Positions 1-9,324 of a stretch of DNA of 64,000 nt are shown here, piece after piece. This DNA is from Fen-1258 sp964441505 (lineage in GTDB: Bacteria > Bacteroidota > Ignavibacteria > Ignavibacteriales > Melioribacteraceae): the NCBI GenBank assembly GCA_964441505.1, contig CAYTUV010000004.1, forward strand, positions 81,193 through 145,192, in the 5' to 3' direction. How positions within the stretch are numbered: position 1 is the stretch's first letter; each line of letters begins with the position of its first letter. A program made the translations under genes and the position numbers. Under the pieces are notes generated by a model. The model saw only the letters and a list, made by a program, of their open reading frames with translations. It made no database searches and was not told the DNA's origin.

Positions 1-78
1 TTCGGCTACCGCATCAACTCCTTTCTCTCCTTCTGCATAAGCTATTAATGCATAACTGTCTAATACATACCTTTTCAT
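1..78 (-). CDS. PIN-domain toxin, VapC-like (3' part cut by window edge)
   Basis: Only the first 26 codons are in the window. They read MKRYVLDSYALIAYAEGE..., which matches the beginning of PIN-domain ribonucleases: a hydrophobic beta strand followed by D-S/T-x-A-L-I, whose Asp is the first metal-binding acid. The start ATG overlaps the stop of the upstream AbrB-type gene as ATGA, the usual translational coupling of vapBC operons. Known for the family: VapC cleaves RNA and is held inactive by the antitoxin. The remaining catalytic acids lie outside the window, so activity cannot be judged. Confidence 0.6.
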   Translation of the reverse strand, partial: MKRYVLDSYALIAYAEGEKGVDAVAE

Positions 79-305
79 AGTTCACGCTCTTTCTTTTTTT
101 CTTCCATTAGAGCTTTCAAAAGTTTTCCGCCCGTTTTCATAAAACCTTTATTAGCATCTATCAATTCCTCCGTCATTGGAATTATTTTTATTCCATCCTC
201 CTCTTCAAAAAAATTAACGCGTGTTCCCGGTTTTATACCAAATCTGCGTCTCATTTTTGAGGGAATAACCAATTGGCCCTTTGTTGTTACATATCCAACT
301 TCCAT
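75..305 (-). CDS. AbrB/MazE-type antitoxin (VapB-like)
   Basis: This 76-residue protein has the SpoVT-AbrB swapped-hairpin DNA-binding fold at residues 1-45: VTTKGQLVIPSKMRRRFGIKPGTRV is close to the family consensus of T-x-K-G-Q-x-x-I-P, then R-x-x-x-G-I-x-x-G. The charged C-terminal tail (EELIDANKGF...EEKKKEREL) is where such antitoxins wrap the toxin. The gene overlaps the downstream PIN-domain gene by 4 bp. Together they form a VapBC toxin-antitoxin module, with this protein as antitoxin and likely autorepressor. A Bacteroidota-type promoter lies about 30 bp upstream. VapB versus MazE naming rests on the PIN partner. Confidence 0.85.
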   Translation of the reverse strand: MEVGYVTTKGQLVIPSKMRRRFGIKPGTRVNFFEEEDGIKIIPMTEELIDANKGFMKTGGKLLKALMEEKKKEREL

Positions 306-334
306 AATTTATCCTTTCGTTTTACGTTCAACGC

Positions 335-365
335 AAAGTTAGAATATTACTATATGTAAGTCAAG
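335..365 (-). promoter_or_regulatory. Bacteroidota-type promoter of the vapBC pair
   Basis: On the minus strand TTG (363-365) is followed by exactly 20 nt and then TAACTTTG (335-342). This fits the Bacteroidota sigma-A consensus TTG-N19/20-TAnnTTTG without mismatch. It lies about 30 bp upstream of the antitoxin start. Confidence 0.6.
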
Positions 366-485
366 TATGTTTTGTAAGACATTTATAAAATGGTGGGTGT
401 TTTCATTAATGGCGCAATTCAATTAATCTTATTGTTATGATGGAGGTCTATTCGATAAGCTGCTTAAAAGGGAAGCCAATTATTC

Positions 486-1421
486 TCATCCATCTATGGC
501 TGACAGGAATTTTATTTCTTTGTGAAGAATGGATGCTTTTAGAGGAATCTTGCCGATCATCTCGCCATCAGCTTCTATCAAACATTCTTTACCTATCGGT
601 TCTATTGTACAGTTCTCGACTTCATTATAAATTATTTCAGGATGCTGAATAAATAATCCTTTCCGGATTTTCGAAAGGTTTTTTAAGTAATCAATCAGAC
701 TCACTTCTGCAGCAATTGTAATCGCGAATTTTCCGTCATTCACTTTTGCGTGCGGCGCAATTCCTAATCCGCTTCCGAAATATTTTCCGTTGGCAAGACA
801 CAAGATCAACAATCTTCCATTCCAATTAAAATTTTCAGATTCGATTTTTAATTGCTTTCTTTTGTAATTCAAGAAACCAAGTACCGTTGCTTTAAAAAAG
901 TCAAAGTTCGGTCCGTAAATTTTTTTACCCTCATTAACGCGTTTGGCAACTTCGGCTCCAAGACCAATATCAGCTATATTGTTAAAGTAACGAACCGCGT
1001 CTTCTCCTTTCATATTTTTGTATTCAAGCTTGCCTATATCAATCATATTAGTTGAATTATTCCGAATCAATTTTTGCAGCTCGGAAAGTTTCTTAGAAAG
1101 TTTAAACGTGCGGGCAAAATCATTTCCGCTTCCAAAAGGATAAAGCCCTACAATTAAGTTTTCTCTTTTTGACCTCTCGACTTGCATTATTCCGTTTATA
1201 ACCTCGCTCATCGTTCCATCACCACCGGCAGCTATTAAATAGTCTGTTCCGCTCAACACTGCATTTCGCGATAGCTCAATTGCGTGCCCGTTGCCATTTG
1301 TAACCGATACCCAAACTAAAAATTCTTCACCGAATGCTTCCTCGATTTCCTTGATAGTTCTTTCGGTATGCTTAAACCGTCCATTGATTACAAAATGAAT
1401 TTTCTTAATGTCTGCCTGCAA
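486..1421 (-). CDS. Diacylglycerol/lipid kinase family protein (YegS/BmrU-like)
   Basis: The 311-residue protein belongs to the DAGK-catalytic family, which phosphorylates diacylglycerol or related lipids with ATP in the cytoplasm or at the inner membrane. The nucleotide-binding GGDGT motif is at residues 66-70, followed by the family signature YPFGSGNDFARTF at about 92-105. The C-terminal beta-sandwich half contains GKYFGSGLGIAPHAKVNDGK, typical of YegS/DgkB proteins. Length matches the family (about 300 residues). No signal peptide is present. The exact lipid substrate (diacylglycerol, phosphatidylglycerol, sphingoid base) cannot be told from sequence. It is a single gene, divergent from the acyl-CoA synthetase gene to its right. 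Confidence 0.9.
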   Translation of the reverse strand: MQADIKKIHFVINGRFKHTERTIKEIEEAFGEEFLVWVSVTNGNGHAIELSRNAVLSGTDYLIAAGGDGTMSEVINGIMQVERSKRENLIVGLYPFGSGNDFARTFKLSKKLSELQKLIRNNSTNMIDIGKLEYKNMKGEDAVRYFNNIADIGLGAEVAKRVNEGKKIYGPNFDFFKATVLGFLNYKRKQLKIESENFNWNGRLLILCLANGKYFGSGLGIAPHAKVNDGKFAITIAAEVSLIDYLKNLSKIRKGLFIQHPEIIYNEVENCTIEPIGKECLIEADGEMIGKIPLKASILHKEIKFLSAIDG

Positions 1422-1635
1422 TATGTCCTCTAAAATGTATTGATGATTAACTTTTCGGTTGGTCTAATATATTAATCTATGGCAACCTAAACTAAAATAA
1501 TTTCACTGAAAGATAAGATTGAAAGGGCCATTGTTAAATGACTATCGTGAATGGTTTTCATATTTTTATTTAGTGCTTTATGGCTTTTGTAGTAACAATT
1601 GCATTATAAATAATCCTATTCTCAAGGAATGTAAG

Positions 1636-3708
1636 ATGAGTTCTCTAAAAAATTTCTTTTACCCGAAATCTATTTGCGTCGTTGGTGCCTCTACAAAAGA
1701 AAAGAGTATCGGCTATGAATTATTAAAGACAATTAAGATTTACGGCTACACAGGGAAAGTCTTTCCCGTTAATCCAAAAGCAGATGAAGTGCTTGGTTAT
1801 CAATGCCATCATTCAATTGAAAAGATAAACGAGCCGATCGATCTCGCAATTGTTGCGGTGCCCAAGCAATTTGCCGAAGATTCGATTGATTCGCTCTTAA
1901 GGAAGGGTGTCAAATCAATAATACTTATAACTGCCGGATTTAAAGAAACCGGGAAAGAGGGGGAAGAAGTTGAGAAGAGAATAGTTGAAAAGATAAAACT
2001 CTCGGGCGCCAGAATGGTTGGACCAAACTGCATGGGAGTCATAAATACGCTGGATTCAACAAAACTTAACGCAACATTCGTTGCCGAGAAGCCGGAAGTC
2101 GGTACAACGGGATTTCTTTCGCAGAGCGGTGCGCTTGGAGCGGCCGTGCTTAATTCTCTTCGAGAGACTGATATAAAGTTTGCGCATTTTATAAGTGTGG
2201 GCAATAAAGCCGACGTAAGCGAAAACGATATTCTTTATTTCTGGCAAAACGATAACAACATCAACACGCTAACATTTTATCTTGAAAGTTTTGTAAACGG
2301 TCATGAATTTATCAAGCCGTTTATGCTTGGTGAAATCACAAAGCCAACAATTGTATTAAAGGCTGGGAAAACCGCTAGCGGAATGAAAGCCGCTTCTTCA
2401 CACACGGGGGCTTTAAGCAGTAAAGATAAAATTGTGGACGCTCTGCTCAAGCAGTTTGGGATTATCCGCGCTGATAATTTAAATGAACTTTTCAATACGG
2501 CGAAAGGATTAGAAAATTTCAAACTGCCAAAAGGCAATCGAGTTGCGGTAGTAACAAATGCCGGCGGGCCAGCTATTCTATGTGTTGATTCTCTTGAAAA
2601 GGAAAATCTCCTCCTTGCAAAATTCAGTGATGAGACAAAAAAAATTCTCCGGGAAATAGTGAATCCCGAAGGCAGCGTTGATAATCCTGTTGATCTTCTC
2701 CCGGGCGGAACAGCCGAAGTTTTCAAAAAAGTGAATGAGGTTGTTGCTGCCGACGAGAATGTTGACGCGGTGATTTCAATTTTTGTCGAGCCCGTAATGG
2801 TCTCTCCATTTAATGTTATTGAAAGCGTTTATTCGATTAAAAGTGAAAAACCGATTTTACAGGTTGTAATGCCTTTACCGGAATTCTGGAGCGAGTACCG
2901 AATCAACTCTCAAAAGAAGCTGCCTCTGTTCAGAAATCCGGAAGACCCCGCAAAAGTCTTATCGAATATGCTTTTCTTCACCTCTTCTCAAAAAAGATTG
3001 AATGCGAGCAGAAAGGAATATCTGGAACAGCTGAAGTCAAAAAATGGGAGAAAATACAAATTCAGTTCGGGCTTCCTTACGCAGAAAGAGATCAACATAC
3101 TCTGCCGCGACTACAAACTGCCTACCATAAAAAGTAAAATGGTGAGTTCGGACAATTTAAAAGACTTTGACGATGACTTTTATCCGGTTGTTCTAAAAGG
3201 AATAAATAAAAAGGTGATCCACAAGACTGAAATAAACGCCGTTAAGTTGAACATTAAAAACAAAAAGGAGCTTCTTCAAAAAGCTAAGGAGATCAAAGAA
3301 AGTTTTGCGCGCTCAGGGTATAATGTTGAAAAGTATATGATTCAGAAATATGTTAAAGCGAAAAACGAACTGATCATCGGTGGATTTCGCGATCCCTCTT
3401 TCGGTCCGGTAATTATGTTTGGAACAGGGGGCAAGTATGTTGAGTTTCTCGGCGATACCGCTATTAAATCTGCATACGCTTCCGATGACGATATCGATTC
3501 TCTCGTGTCTTCAACCACAATTGAAAAAATATTGCGTGGTGTAAGAGGCGAAACCCCGGCAGAGATTGATGACCTGAAGAAGATAATAAAATCATCTGCG
3601 CGAATGCTGATAGAAAACAAAAACATAGTAGAGTTCGATCTGAACCCGCTGATTGTCGGAGAAGACAATAAGCATTACGCTGTCGATGTGCGTGTCCGCG
3701 TTGAGTGA
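1636..3708 (+). CDS. Acetate/acyl-CoA synthetase (ADP-forming), fused alpha and beta subunits
   Basis: This 690-residue protein joins both halves of NDP-forming acyl-CoA synthetase, which interconverts acyl-CoA plus ADP plus phosphate with acid, CoA and ATP. The N-terminal CoA-binding Rossmann domain starts at SICVVGAS. Two succinyl-CoA-synthetase-like domains follow, with GPNCMGVINT and the phosphohistidine loop SHTGALSS (His256). The C-terminal part from about residue 470 is an ATP-grasp domain (MIQKYVKAKNELIIGG, then GPVIMFGTGGKYVEF). I chose the ATG at 1636, which has AAGGA upstream; an in-frame start at 1519 would add 39 residues that do not fit the family. Such enzymes conserve ATP in fermentation. 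Substrate range is unknown. Confidence 0.9.
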   Translation: MSSLKNFFYPKSICVVGASTKEKSIGYELLKTIKIYGYTGKVFPVNPKADEVLGYQCHHSIEKINEPIDLAIVAVPKQFAEDSIDSLLRKGVKSIILITAGFKETGKEGEEVEKRIVEKIKLSGARMVGPNCMGVINTLDSTKLNATFVAEKPEVGTTGFLSQSGALGAAVLNSLRETDIKFAHFISVGNKADVSENDILYFWQNDNNINTLTFYLESFVNGHEFIKPFMLGEITKPTIVLKAGKTASGMKAASSHTGALSSKDKIVDALLKQFGIIRADNLNELFNTAKGLENFKLPKGNRVAVVTNAGGPAILCVDSLEKENLLLAKFSDETKKILREIVNPEGSVDNPVDLLPGGTAEVFKKVNEVVAADENVDAVISIFVEPVMVSPFNVIESVYSIKSEKPILQVVMPLPEFWSEYRINSQKKLPLFRNPEDPAKVLSNMLFFTSSQKRLNASRKEYLEQLKSKNGRKYKFSSGFLTQKEINILCRDYKLPTIKSKMVSSDNLKDFDDDFYPVVLKGINKKVIHKTEINAVKLNIKNKKELLQKAKEIKESFARSGYNVEKYMIQKYVKAKNELIIGGFRDPSFGPVIMFGTGGKYVEFLGDTAIKSAYASDDDIDSLVSSTTIEKILRGVRGETPAEIDDLKKIIKSSARMLIENKNIVEFDLNPLIVGEDNKHYAVDVRVRVE

Positions 3709-3727
3709 GTTAGCGCTAAAAAGTATG

Positions 3728-3758
3728 TTGAAAATGGAACAATCCTTTACTACATTTT
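3728..3758 (+). promoter_or_regulatory. Probable Bacteroidota-type promoter of the broken propeller gene
   Basis: TTG (3728-3730), 20 nt, then TACATTTT (3751-3758) gives one mismatch to TTG-N20-TAnnTTTG. It lies 25 bp before the ATG at 3783, so the broken gene still has a plausible promoter. Confidence 0.4.
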
Positions 3759-3782
3759 ATTTGAAAAAATTTTGAGGTCGTT

Positions 3783-5063
3783 ATGAAAAATTTTTTCTTC
3801 TCTCTTTTTTTACTTTTCGTTTTGACTGCAACCTCCGAAGCACAATGGCAGCAGATTCAGACGGTTCCGCCATTTACCAACGGATATTGTATTGAAGCGA
3901 TCGGTGATGATTTCGCTGTAATAAGTGCCCCTCAAAGTAAAATATTCATAACTCAGGATGCGGGTAAAACCTGGACTCAAAAATCATTACCTAAAAATAA
4001 CGCTGTTGATATTTCATTGGTAAATAAAACTATTTTTTATGTTGCCGCAGATGATGGAACATTTTACAAAACAATTGATGGCGGTAATACTTGAATTGTG
4101 ATTTATTCTAATCCGGAAAAAACACAGTTTGGTAATTACATAAAAATGTTTAGTTCCACAGATGGAATAGCAATGGGCGATGGTAATTTCTCTACAAATG
4201 TCCCGCTATTTATAAAAACGACTGACGGAATAAACTGGATTGAAGCAAGTAGCAAGCCTATTGGTGGAGGTATGGCTGACGGGTGGAAGAGTCTTGATTT
4301 TGTTAATTCAAACATTGGTTATTATTCTCCCAAAGGAGGACAGGCACCCCGAAGACTTTGGAAAACCACAGATGGTGGGTTGAATTGGATAGAAACCAGT
4401 TTTGATGTTTATGCAAATGTATTGAAATTTTATAACAAAGATTTCGGAATTCTTGCGCACTTTCCAACAGTTTATAGAACAATAGATGGCGCCAGTATCT
4501 GGAAAGATTATCCATCTCCTGTTTCCGGTTTTACTCCCCCGGCTTTGGATATTGAATTTGTGCCCAACAATCCCAATAAAGTGTGGATGAGCTATTATAA
4601 CGGATTATTTTTCAGCAGTGATTCCGGAAAAACATGGACGCCGCAAAGCATACCAAATACTACGAGTACATTTTTTGATATTACATTTGCAAATGAAAAG
4701 ACCGGTTGGTTGCTTTGCAGCAATGGAAAATTATTTTATACCAACAATGGCGGAGGTTTTTTTACCGAGCTTGCCGAAGAGAATAACATTCCGACTTCTT
4801 TCCATCTTTTTCAAAACTATCCCAATCCATTTAATCCAATTACAGCAATTAGTTATCAACTGCCGATAAGCACTCACGTTAGGCTAAAAGTTTATGATCT
4901 GCTCGGAAGAGAAGTTGTTACTCTTGTTAATGAATTTCAAAATGCCGGAACTCATAATTCTACTTTCTTCGCTCAACACTCTTCAATCCCCAGCGGAGCT
5001 TATTTCTACAGACTTACTGCCGGATATTTTTCATCTACTCATAAAATGATTTTGCTAAAATAA
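3783..5063 (+). pseudogene. YCF48/BNR-type beta-propeller protein with T9SS sorting domain, interrupted by in-frame TGA
   Basis: Two open frames (3783-4094 and 4095-5063) lie in the same reading frame and are separated only by a TGA at 4092-4094. Joined they give a 426-residue secreted protein: a signal peptide ending SEAQ, several blade repeats of the form KT-x-DGG-x-x-W, and a C-terminal T9SS sorting domain (FQNYPNPFNPITAISYQLP, ending MILLK). The TGA sits exactly where a repeat should have Trp: DGGNT-stop, whereas later repeats read DGGLNW and DSGKTW. A single TGG-to-TGA change explains it. Without readthrough the product would lack its export tag. Alternatives are a sequencing error or low-level UGA readthrough. 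Confidence 0.75.
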
Positions 5064-5145
5064 TTTTCCGGACTGGGTGTAAAATCAAAACGGATTTCTT
5101 CAATTACACTTCTTATCTTTACTAAGATCATTTTAAAAAAGAATT

Positions 5146-6606
5146 ATGAAAATTGCATTTGCCGCAAGTGAAGTATTTCCTTATGCCAAGACAGGCGGAT
5201 TGGCGGATGTAGCCGGTGCGCTTCCAATTGAACTTTCCAAACTTGGGCACGAAGTAAAAGTCTTTATGCCTAAGTACAATACTTTCGGAGAAATTGAACA
5301 CGGATTGCATTATCAATGGGACATCGGGGAAATTCCGATTCGCGTTGCAGACGTTGTCTGCTCGGTTCATGTTCACACTGCAATTTTACCCGCTTCTAAA
5401 GTGCAGATCTATTTTGTCGATTGTCCTCATTACTTTCACCGATTTCGCGTTTACACAAACGATGTAGACGAAGATGAGCGTTTTATTCTTTTTTCAAAAG
5501 GGGTAATTGAAATACTTCAACGGCTGCAGTGGGCTCCCGATATAATTCACTGTAATGACTGGCAGACTGGCTTGCTGCCTCTCCTTCTCAAGGAAAATTA
5601 TTCGTGGGACAGGATGTTTGACAACACCGCAACGGTTTTTACAATCCATAATGTTGCATACCAGGGAAGATTTCCGAAAAGCGCTTTTCATAAATCAGAG
5701 ATCCGGGAAATACATAGTCGGCCTGGTGAAATTGGAGAATACGAGGGCGGTGTAAATTTTATGAAGACCGCAATTTTGACCTCAGACGTTATTAACACTG
5801 TAAGCAACACATATGCTAATGAACTTCTAACACCGATTTATGGCGAGGGGATGCAAAATTTTCTAGCCCTGCGCCGCAACGATTTTTACGGAATAATTAA
5901 TGGAATAGATTATGCGGTGTGGAATCCGGAAACGGATTTTATTCTTCCTCACCATTTTTCCATTCAAGATTTATCGGGAAAGCTACTTAACAAAAAATTC
6001 CTGGTTGAACATCTTAACTTCTCGATAGACGAATCAATTCCTCTTATCGGTATTGTTTCCCGCTTGGTTGCCCAAAAGGGATTTGATCTTATCGGACAGG
6101 TTTTGAGTGAATTGATGCACTTAGATGCTCAGTGGTTAATTCTGGGAAGCGGCGAACAAAGATATGAGGAGATGTTCAGAAATATTTCTTTTGAACATCC
6201 GGACAAAGTTTATTTTTACCGCGGCTATAACAACGAGCTCTCTCATCTTATTGAAGCCGCGTGCGATATTTTTCTTATGCCTTCGAAGTTTGAGCCCTGC
6301 GGATTGAATCAAATTTATTCTCTGCGTTACGGAACCGTTCCCGTTGTCCGCAAGACCGGCGGACTTGCAGATACTGTTCAGGACTGGAATGAATTTCTTG
6401 CACATGGATTGGACACCGGCACCGGTTATACCTTTAATGATTATGACGGCTTAGCTCTTCTTCATTCCGTTCAGCGGGCAATACACGACTTTCATTTAAA
6501 AGACATCTGGAAAAAAATTCAGACAAACGGAATGCGTAAAGATTTTTCGTGGAATAAATCTGCCGAAAAATATTTAGATCTTTATAAAAAAGCGTCACCC
6601 CGATAA
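5146..6606 (+). CDS. glgA: Glycogen synthase (ADP-glucose)
   Basis: The 486-residue protein is a GT5 glycosyltransferase that adds glucose from ADP-glucose to the growing alpha-1,4-glucan in the cytoplasm. The N-terminal KTGGLADV motif (residues 15-22) binds ADP-glucose. The C-terminal half carries SRLVAQKGFDLI and the donor-site loop FEPCGLNQ with the conserved Glu at about 383, followed by RKTGGLADTV. Length is standard for bacterial GlgA (about 480). The ATG is preceded by an AT-rich stretch without a clear Shine-Dalgarno, common in Bacteroidota. No other glycogen genes are next to it, so it appears to be a single-gene unit. Confidence 0.95.
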   Translation: MKIAFAASEVFPYAKTGGLADVAGALPIELSKLGHEVKVFMPKYNTFGEIEHGLHYQWDIGEIPIRVADVVCSVHVHTAILPASKVQIYFVDCPHYFHRFRVYTNDVDEDERFILFSKGVIEILQRLQWAPDIIHCNDWQTGLLPLLLKENYSWDRMFDNTATVFTIHNVAYQGRFPKSAFHKSEIREIHSRPGEIGEYEGGVNFMKTAILTSDVINTVSNTYANELLTPIYGEGMQNFLALRRNDFYGIINGIDYAVWNPETDFILPHHFSIQDLSGKLLNKKFLVEHLNFSIDESIPLIGIVSRLVAQKGFDLIGQVLSELMHLDAQWLILGSGEQRYEEMFRNISFEHPDKVYFYRGYNNELSHLIEAACDIFLMPSKFEPCGLNQIYSLRYGTVPVVRKTGGLADTVQDWNEFLAHGLDTGTGYTFNDYDGLALLHSVQRAIHDFHLKDIWKKIQTNGMRKDFSWNKSAEKYLDLYKKASPR

Positions 6607-6695
6607 CCCGGAGAAAATCTTTATTATTTCCTGGTAACTTTTTTTCTTGTTTATGCGTCTCAATAGCATGTAGAACAAGAAGTTGGAAAGTTGCC

Positions 6696-9158
6696 ATGAA
6701 AAAGATGTTATTTCAAGTAATCCTCGCATTACTTACCATTACAACATTAGGATTTTCATCTTCCCTTAGAAATGTTTCTGACCTAAATGGCCATATCCGG
6801 GCAATAGTAAGAGATGCAAAAACAAACGCCCCATTAGAATATGCTTCCGTCACTGTTCATAAATCATCTGACTCTTCTGCTGTTGGGGGAAGCGCCACCG
6901 GAAAAGATGGTGAACTGTTGATCCCGAATATACCGGAGGGGGAATATTATGTTAAAGTTAGTTTTATTGGTTATGATAAAACCATTGTTCCAAATGTTAA
7001 AATATCTCAAGCGCAGAAAGAAATTTCGCTTGGCATTATAAAAGTTAATCCGGCTGCTGTAAGCATGAATACTATAAACGTAGTCGGAGAAAAACCGGCA
7101 GAGGAATATCATCTTGACAAGCGGGTTATAAACGTAAGCAAGGATAACTCCGCTGCGGGTGGTACCGCATTAGATGCGTTACAGAACCATCCTTCTATAC
7201 AGATTGATCAAAGTGGTAATGTATTGTTAAGAGGGAATGCGAACTTCACAGTGCTTGTAAACGGCAGGCCCGGTGTGCTACAGGGAAGCGACGCCTTAAG
7301 ACAAATTCCCGCAAATACCATAGACAACATTGAGTTAATAACTAATCCATCTGCAAAGTATGATGCGGAGGGCGCAGCCGGAATTATCAATGTTGTAACC
7401 AAAAATATTGCACAAAATAATATGTCGGGAATAATAAATAGCGGTGTTGGCTCAAGAGATAAATATAACGGTGATGCATCATTAAATTACAAAACCAACG
7501 GCTTAGGTCTCAGCGCTTCTGCTGATTATAGAAAATTTAGCAACACTAACGATCAGATCTATAACAGATATTCTGCTACTCAGAATTTAAATACTCACAC
7601 AAATGCAAATATCCGGCAATTATTCGGCCGAGAAAATTACTCTGCTAAACTCGGTGCAGATTATACTTTCAGTCCAACAACGGGGTTATTGTTCACCACT
7701 TCGTTTGGCGGAACTGATTTCGGCGGAAATTTTATTCTTGATGCAGCAGATCAAAAAAATACACAAATTTCCACAGTTGATTATACAACTAACTACGAAA
7801 CCCTTAATGTCACAGCTAAATATTTTCAATCGGTATTATACTTTAACCACCAGTTTAGTCCTAAAATTGATGAACTAACTTTTGAAACTGTGTATACTCA
7901 TGTAACACAGCCACAAAGCCGAATTTCGAGAGAATACACAACTGATTTTAAATTTGAGAACAGATCTTTACAGCCTTATACAAAAGACTTTTCGAACGAT
8001 ACTGATAGGAAAGATGGCCGCATTAAAATGAATTACTCATATAAATTCAGCGACATTTCAAAACTAGAGACAGGAATTCAATTAAATCTTGCATACAGAA
8101 ATTTTGATTTCGTTAATAAGTTATTTAATTGGAATACAAATCTCTGGGACACAAATCCTGTTTTTACAAATAAATATGATTTCAGAAATAACATTTATTC
8201 TGCGTTTTTTACATACTCAAATAATTTTGAATTATTGGGAATCGATTATCAATTGGGTTTACGCGCAGAACAAACCGATCGTTTGCTGACACAGAAAACC
8301 ATTGGAAAAGATTATGCATACAATCAAACTCATTTATTCCCCTCCATTAATGCATTGAAAAAAATTGATACCGGCCAACAAATTCAGTTCAGTTACAGCA
8401 GAAGAATTACCAGACCTTTCGAAGGAGCATTAAATCCATTCCCCAACTATTCCGACTCCTATGCTTACGTTGTAGGTAATCCAGATCTTTTGCCAGAACT
8501 GACTAATTCGCTAGAGCTTAACTATCAATATACTCTCAGCAGTGGAATTTTCTTATCCGCACAAACTTATTATAGAAATACAAACAACAGCATAACACAA
8601 ACTAGTGCTGTCGGCAACGATGGAAGATTAATTCTATCATTCGGCAATGTTGCTAAGACTTATGCCGTTGGAACAGAACTCACTGCCAGTATTCCTGTGG
8701 CTGTCTGGTTTAAATTAGATCCTGCGGTTAATTTATATCAAACCGGTCTTGCGGGAAACATCTCGGGAATTAATTTTGAGACAAATGATTTCCTCTGGTC
8801 TTCTAGACTAAGAACAACAATTTATTTCTCTCCTGCAACAAGATTTCAAATGAACTTGAACTATTTTGCAAGACAGATAATTCTGCAGGGCGATATTGAT
8901 CCTATATTTAATTTTTCTGCTTCGTTGCGTCAAGAATTATTTGAAAAGAGTTTAATTGTAACTGCATCCGCTCAGAATTTATTTAATACAGGAAAGGTCA
9001 ACGTCTTTAACTCGGCGGGCAGCGGAACAAATATTTATATAAACGTTAGACCCGAAGCCCCGGTTTTCAATATTACGTTGAGCTATAATTTTAACAACTT
9101 CAAAAATGCTTCCAAAGTAAATGACCGTGTTGATATAAATGCAAATTCTGGTTTCTAA
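6696..9158 (+). CDS. TonB-dependent-receptor-like outer membrane beta-barrel protein
   Basis: This 820-residue outer-membrane protein has a signal peptide (residues 1-24). A carboxypeptidase-regulatory-like beta-sandwich follows at about 30-120 (AIVRDAKTNAPLEYASVTVH...GEYYVKVSFIGYD). Next is a plug-like domain at about 130-235 (NHPSIQIDQSGNVLLRG...VLVNGRPG...ANTIDNIELITNPSAKYDAEGAAGIINVVTK). The remainder is a long barrel of alternating aromatic strands, like the OMP_b-brl_3 family. I see no clear TonB box, and no SusD partner is adjacent, so the transported ligand is unknown. A hairpin terminator follows 40 bp downstream. Confidence 0.85.
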   Translation: MKKMLFQVILALLTITTLGFSSSLRNVSDLNGHIRAIVRDAKTNAPLEYASVTVHKSSDSSAVGGSATGKDGELLIPNIPEGEYYVKVSFIGYDKTIVPNVKISQAQKEISLGIIKVNPAAVSMNTINVVGEKPAEEYHLDKRVINVSKDNSAAGGTALDALQNHPSIQIDQSGNVLLRGNANFTVLVNGRPGVLQGSDALRQIPANTIDNIELITNPSAKYDAEGAAGIINVVTKNIAQNNMSGIINSGVGSRDKYNGDASLNYKTNGLGLSASADYRKFSNTNDQIYNRYSATQNLNTHTNANIRQLFGRENYSAKLGADYTFSPTTGLLFTTSFGGTDFGGNFILDAADQKNTQISTVDYTTNYETLNVTAKYFQSVLYFNHQFSPKIDELTFETVYTHVTQPQSRISREYTTDFKFENRSLQPYTKDFSNDTDRKDGRIKMNYSYKFSDISKLETGIQLNLAYRNFDFVNKLFNWNTNLWDTNPVFTNKYDFRNNIYSAFFTYSNNFELLGIDYQLGLRAEQTDRLLTQKTIGKDYAYNQTHLFPSINALKKIDTGQQIQFSYSRRITRPFEGALNPFPNYSDSYAYVVGNPDLLPELTNSLELNYQYTLSSGIFLSAQTYYRNTNNSITQTSAVGNDGRLILSFGNVAKTYAVGTELTASIPVAVWFKLDPAVNLYQTGLAGNISGINFETNDFLWSSRLRTTIYFSPATRFQMNLNYFARQIILQGDIDPIFNFSASLRQELFEKSLIVTASAQNLFNTGKVNVFNSAGSGTNIYINVRPEAPVFNITLSYNFNNFKNASKVNDRVDINANSGF

Positions 9159-9197
9159 AAATCATTAACTTCTTCTGGAGTTCATATTTATTACATG

Positions 9198-9218
9198 ATG
9201 CCGGACTTGTTCCGGCAT
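9198..9218 (+). terminator. Rho-independent terminator after the outer-membrane receptor gene
   Basis: A perfect 8-bp stem, ATGCCGGA / TCCGGCAT, with a 5-nt loop is followed by TATTATTTT. It lies 40 bp downstream of the stop codon on the plus strand. Confidence 0.65.
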
Positions 9219-9324
9219 TATTATTTTGATAAATAAAATCCATCCGGATTTTTATAAAATTTTCTCTTTCTCTTCGAACATTCATATTTTTGAACTATGG
9301 CTTTCATTTTTCGGTTGTGTAATT

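Noticed and set aside
437..652. 71-codon plus-strand frame
   Set aside because: It overlaps the end of the lipid kinase gene in antisense, has an unremarkable composition and no ribosome binding site. It is a shadow frame.
1519..1635. Upstream extension of the acyl-CoA synthetase gene to 1519
   Set aside because: The extra 39 residues are unlike the family and the ATG at 1636 has a good ribosome binding site.
3783..5063. Genome-wide recoding of TGA as tryptophan
   Set aside because: Several genes in the window end in TGA and no other internal TGA was seen in long conserved genes such as gyrA, gyrB or dnaA.
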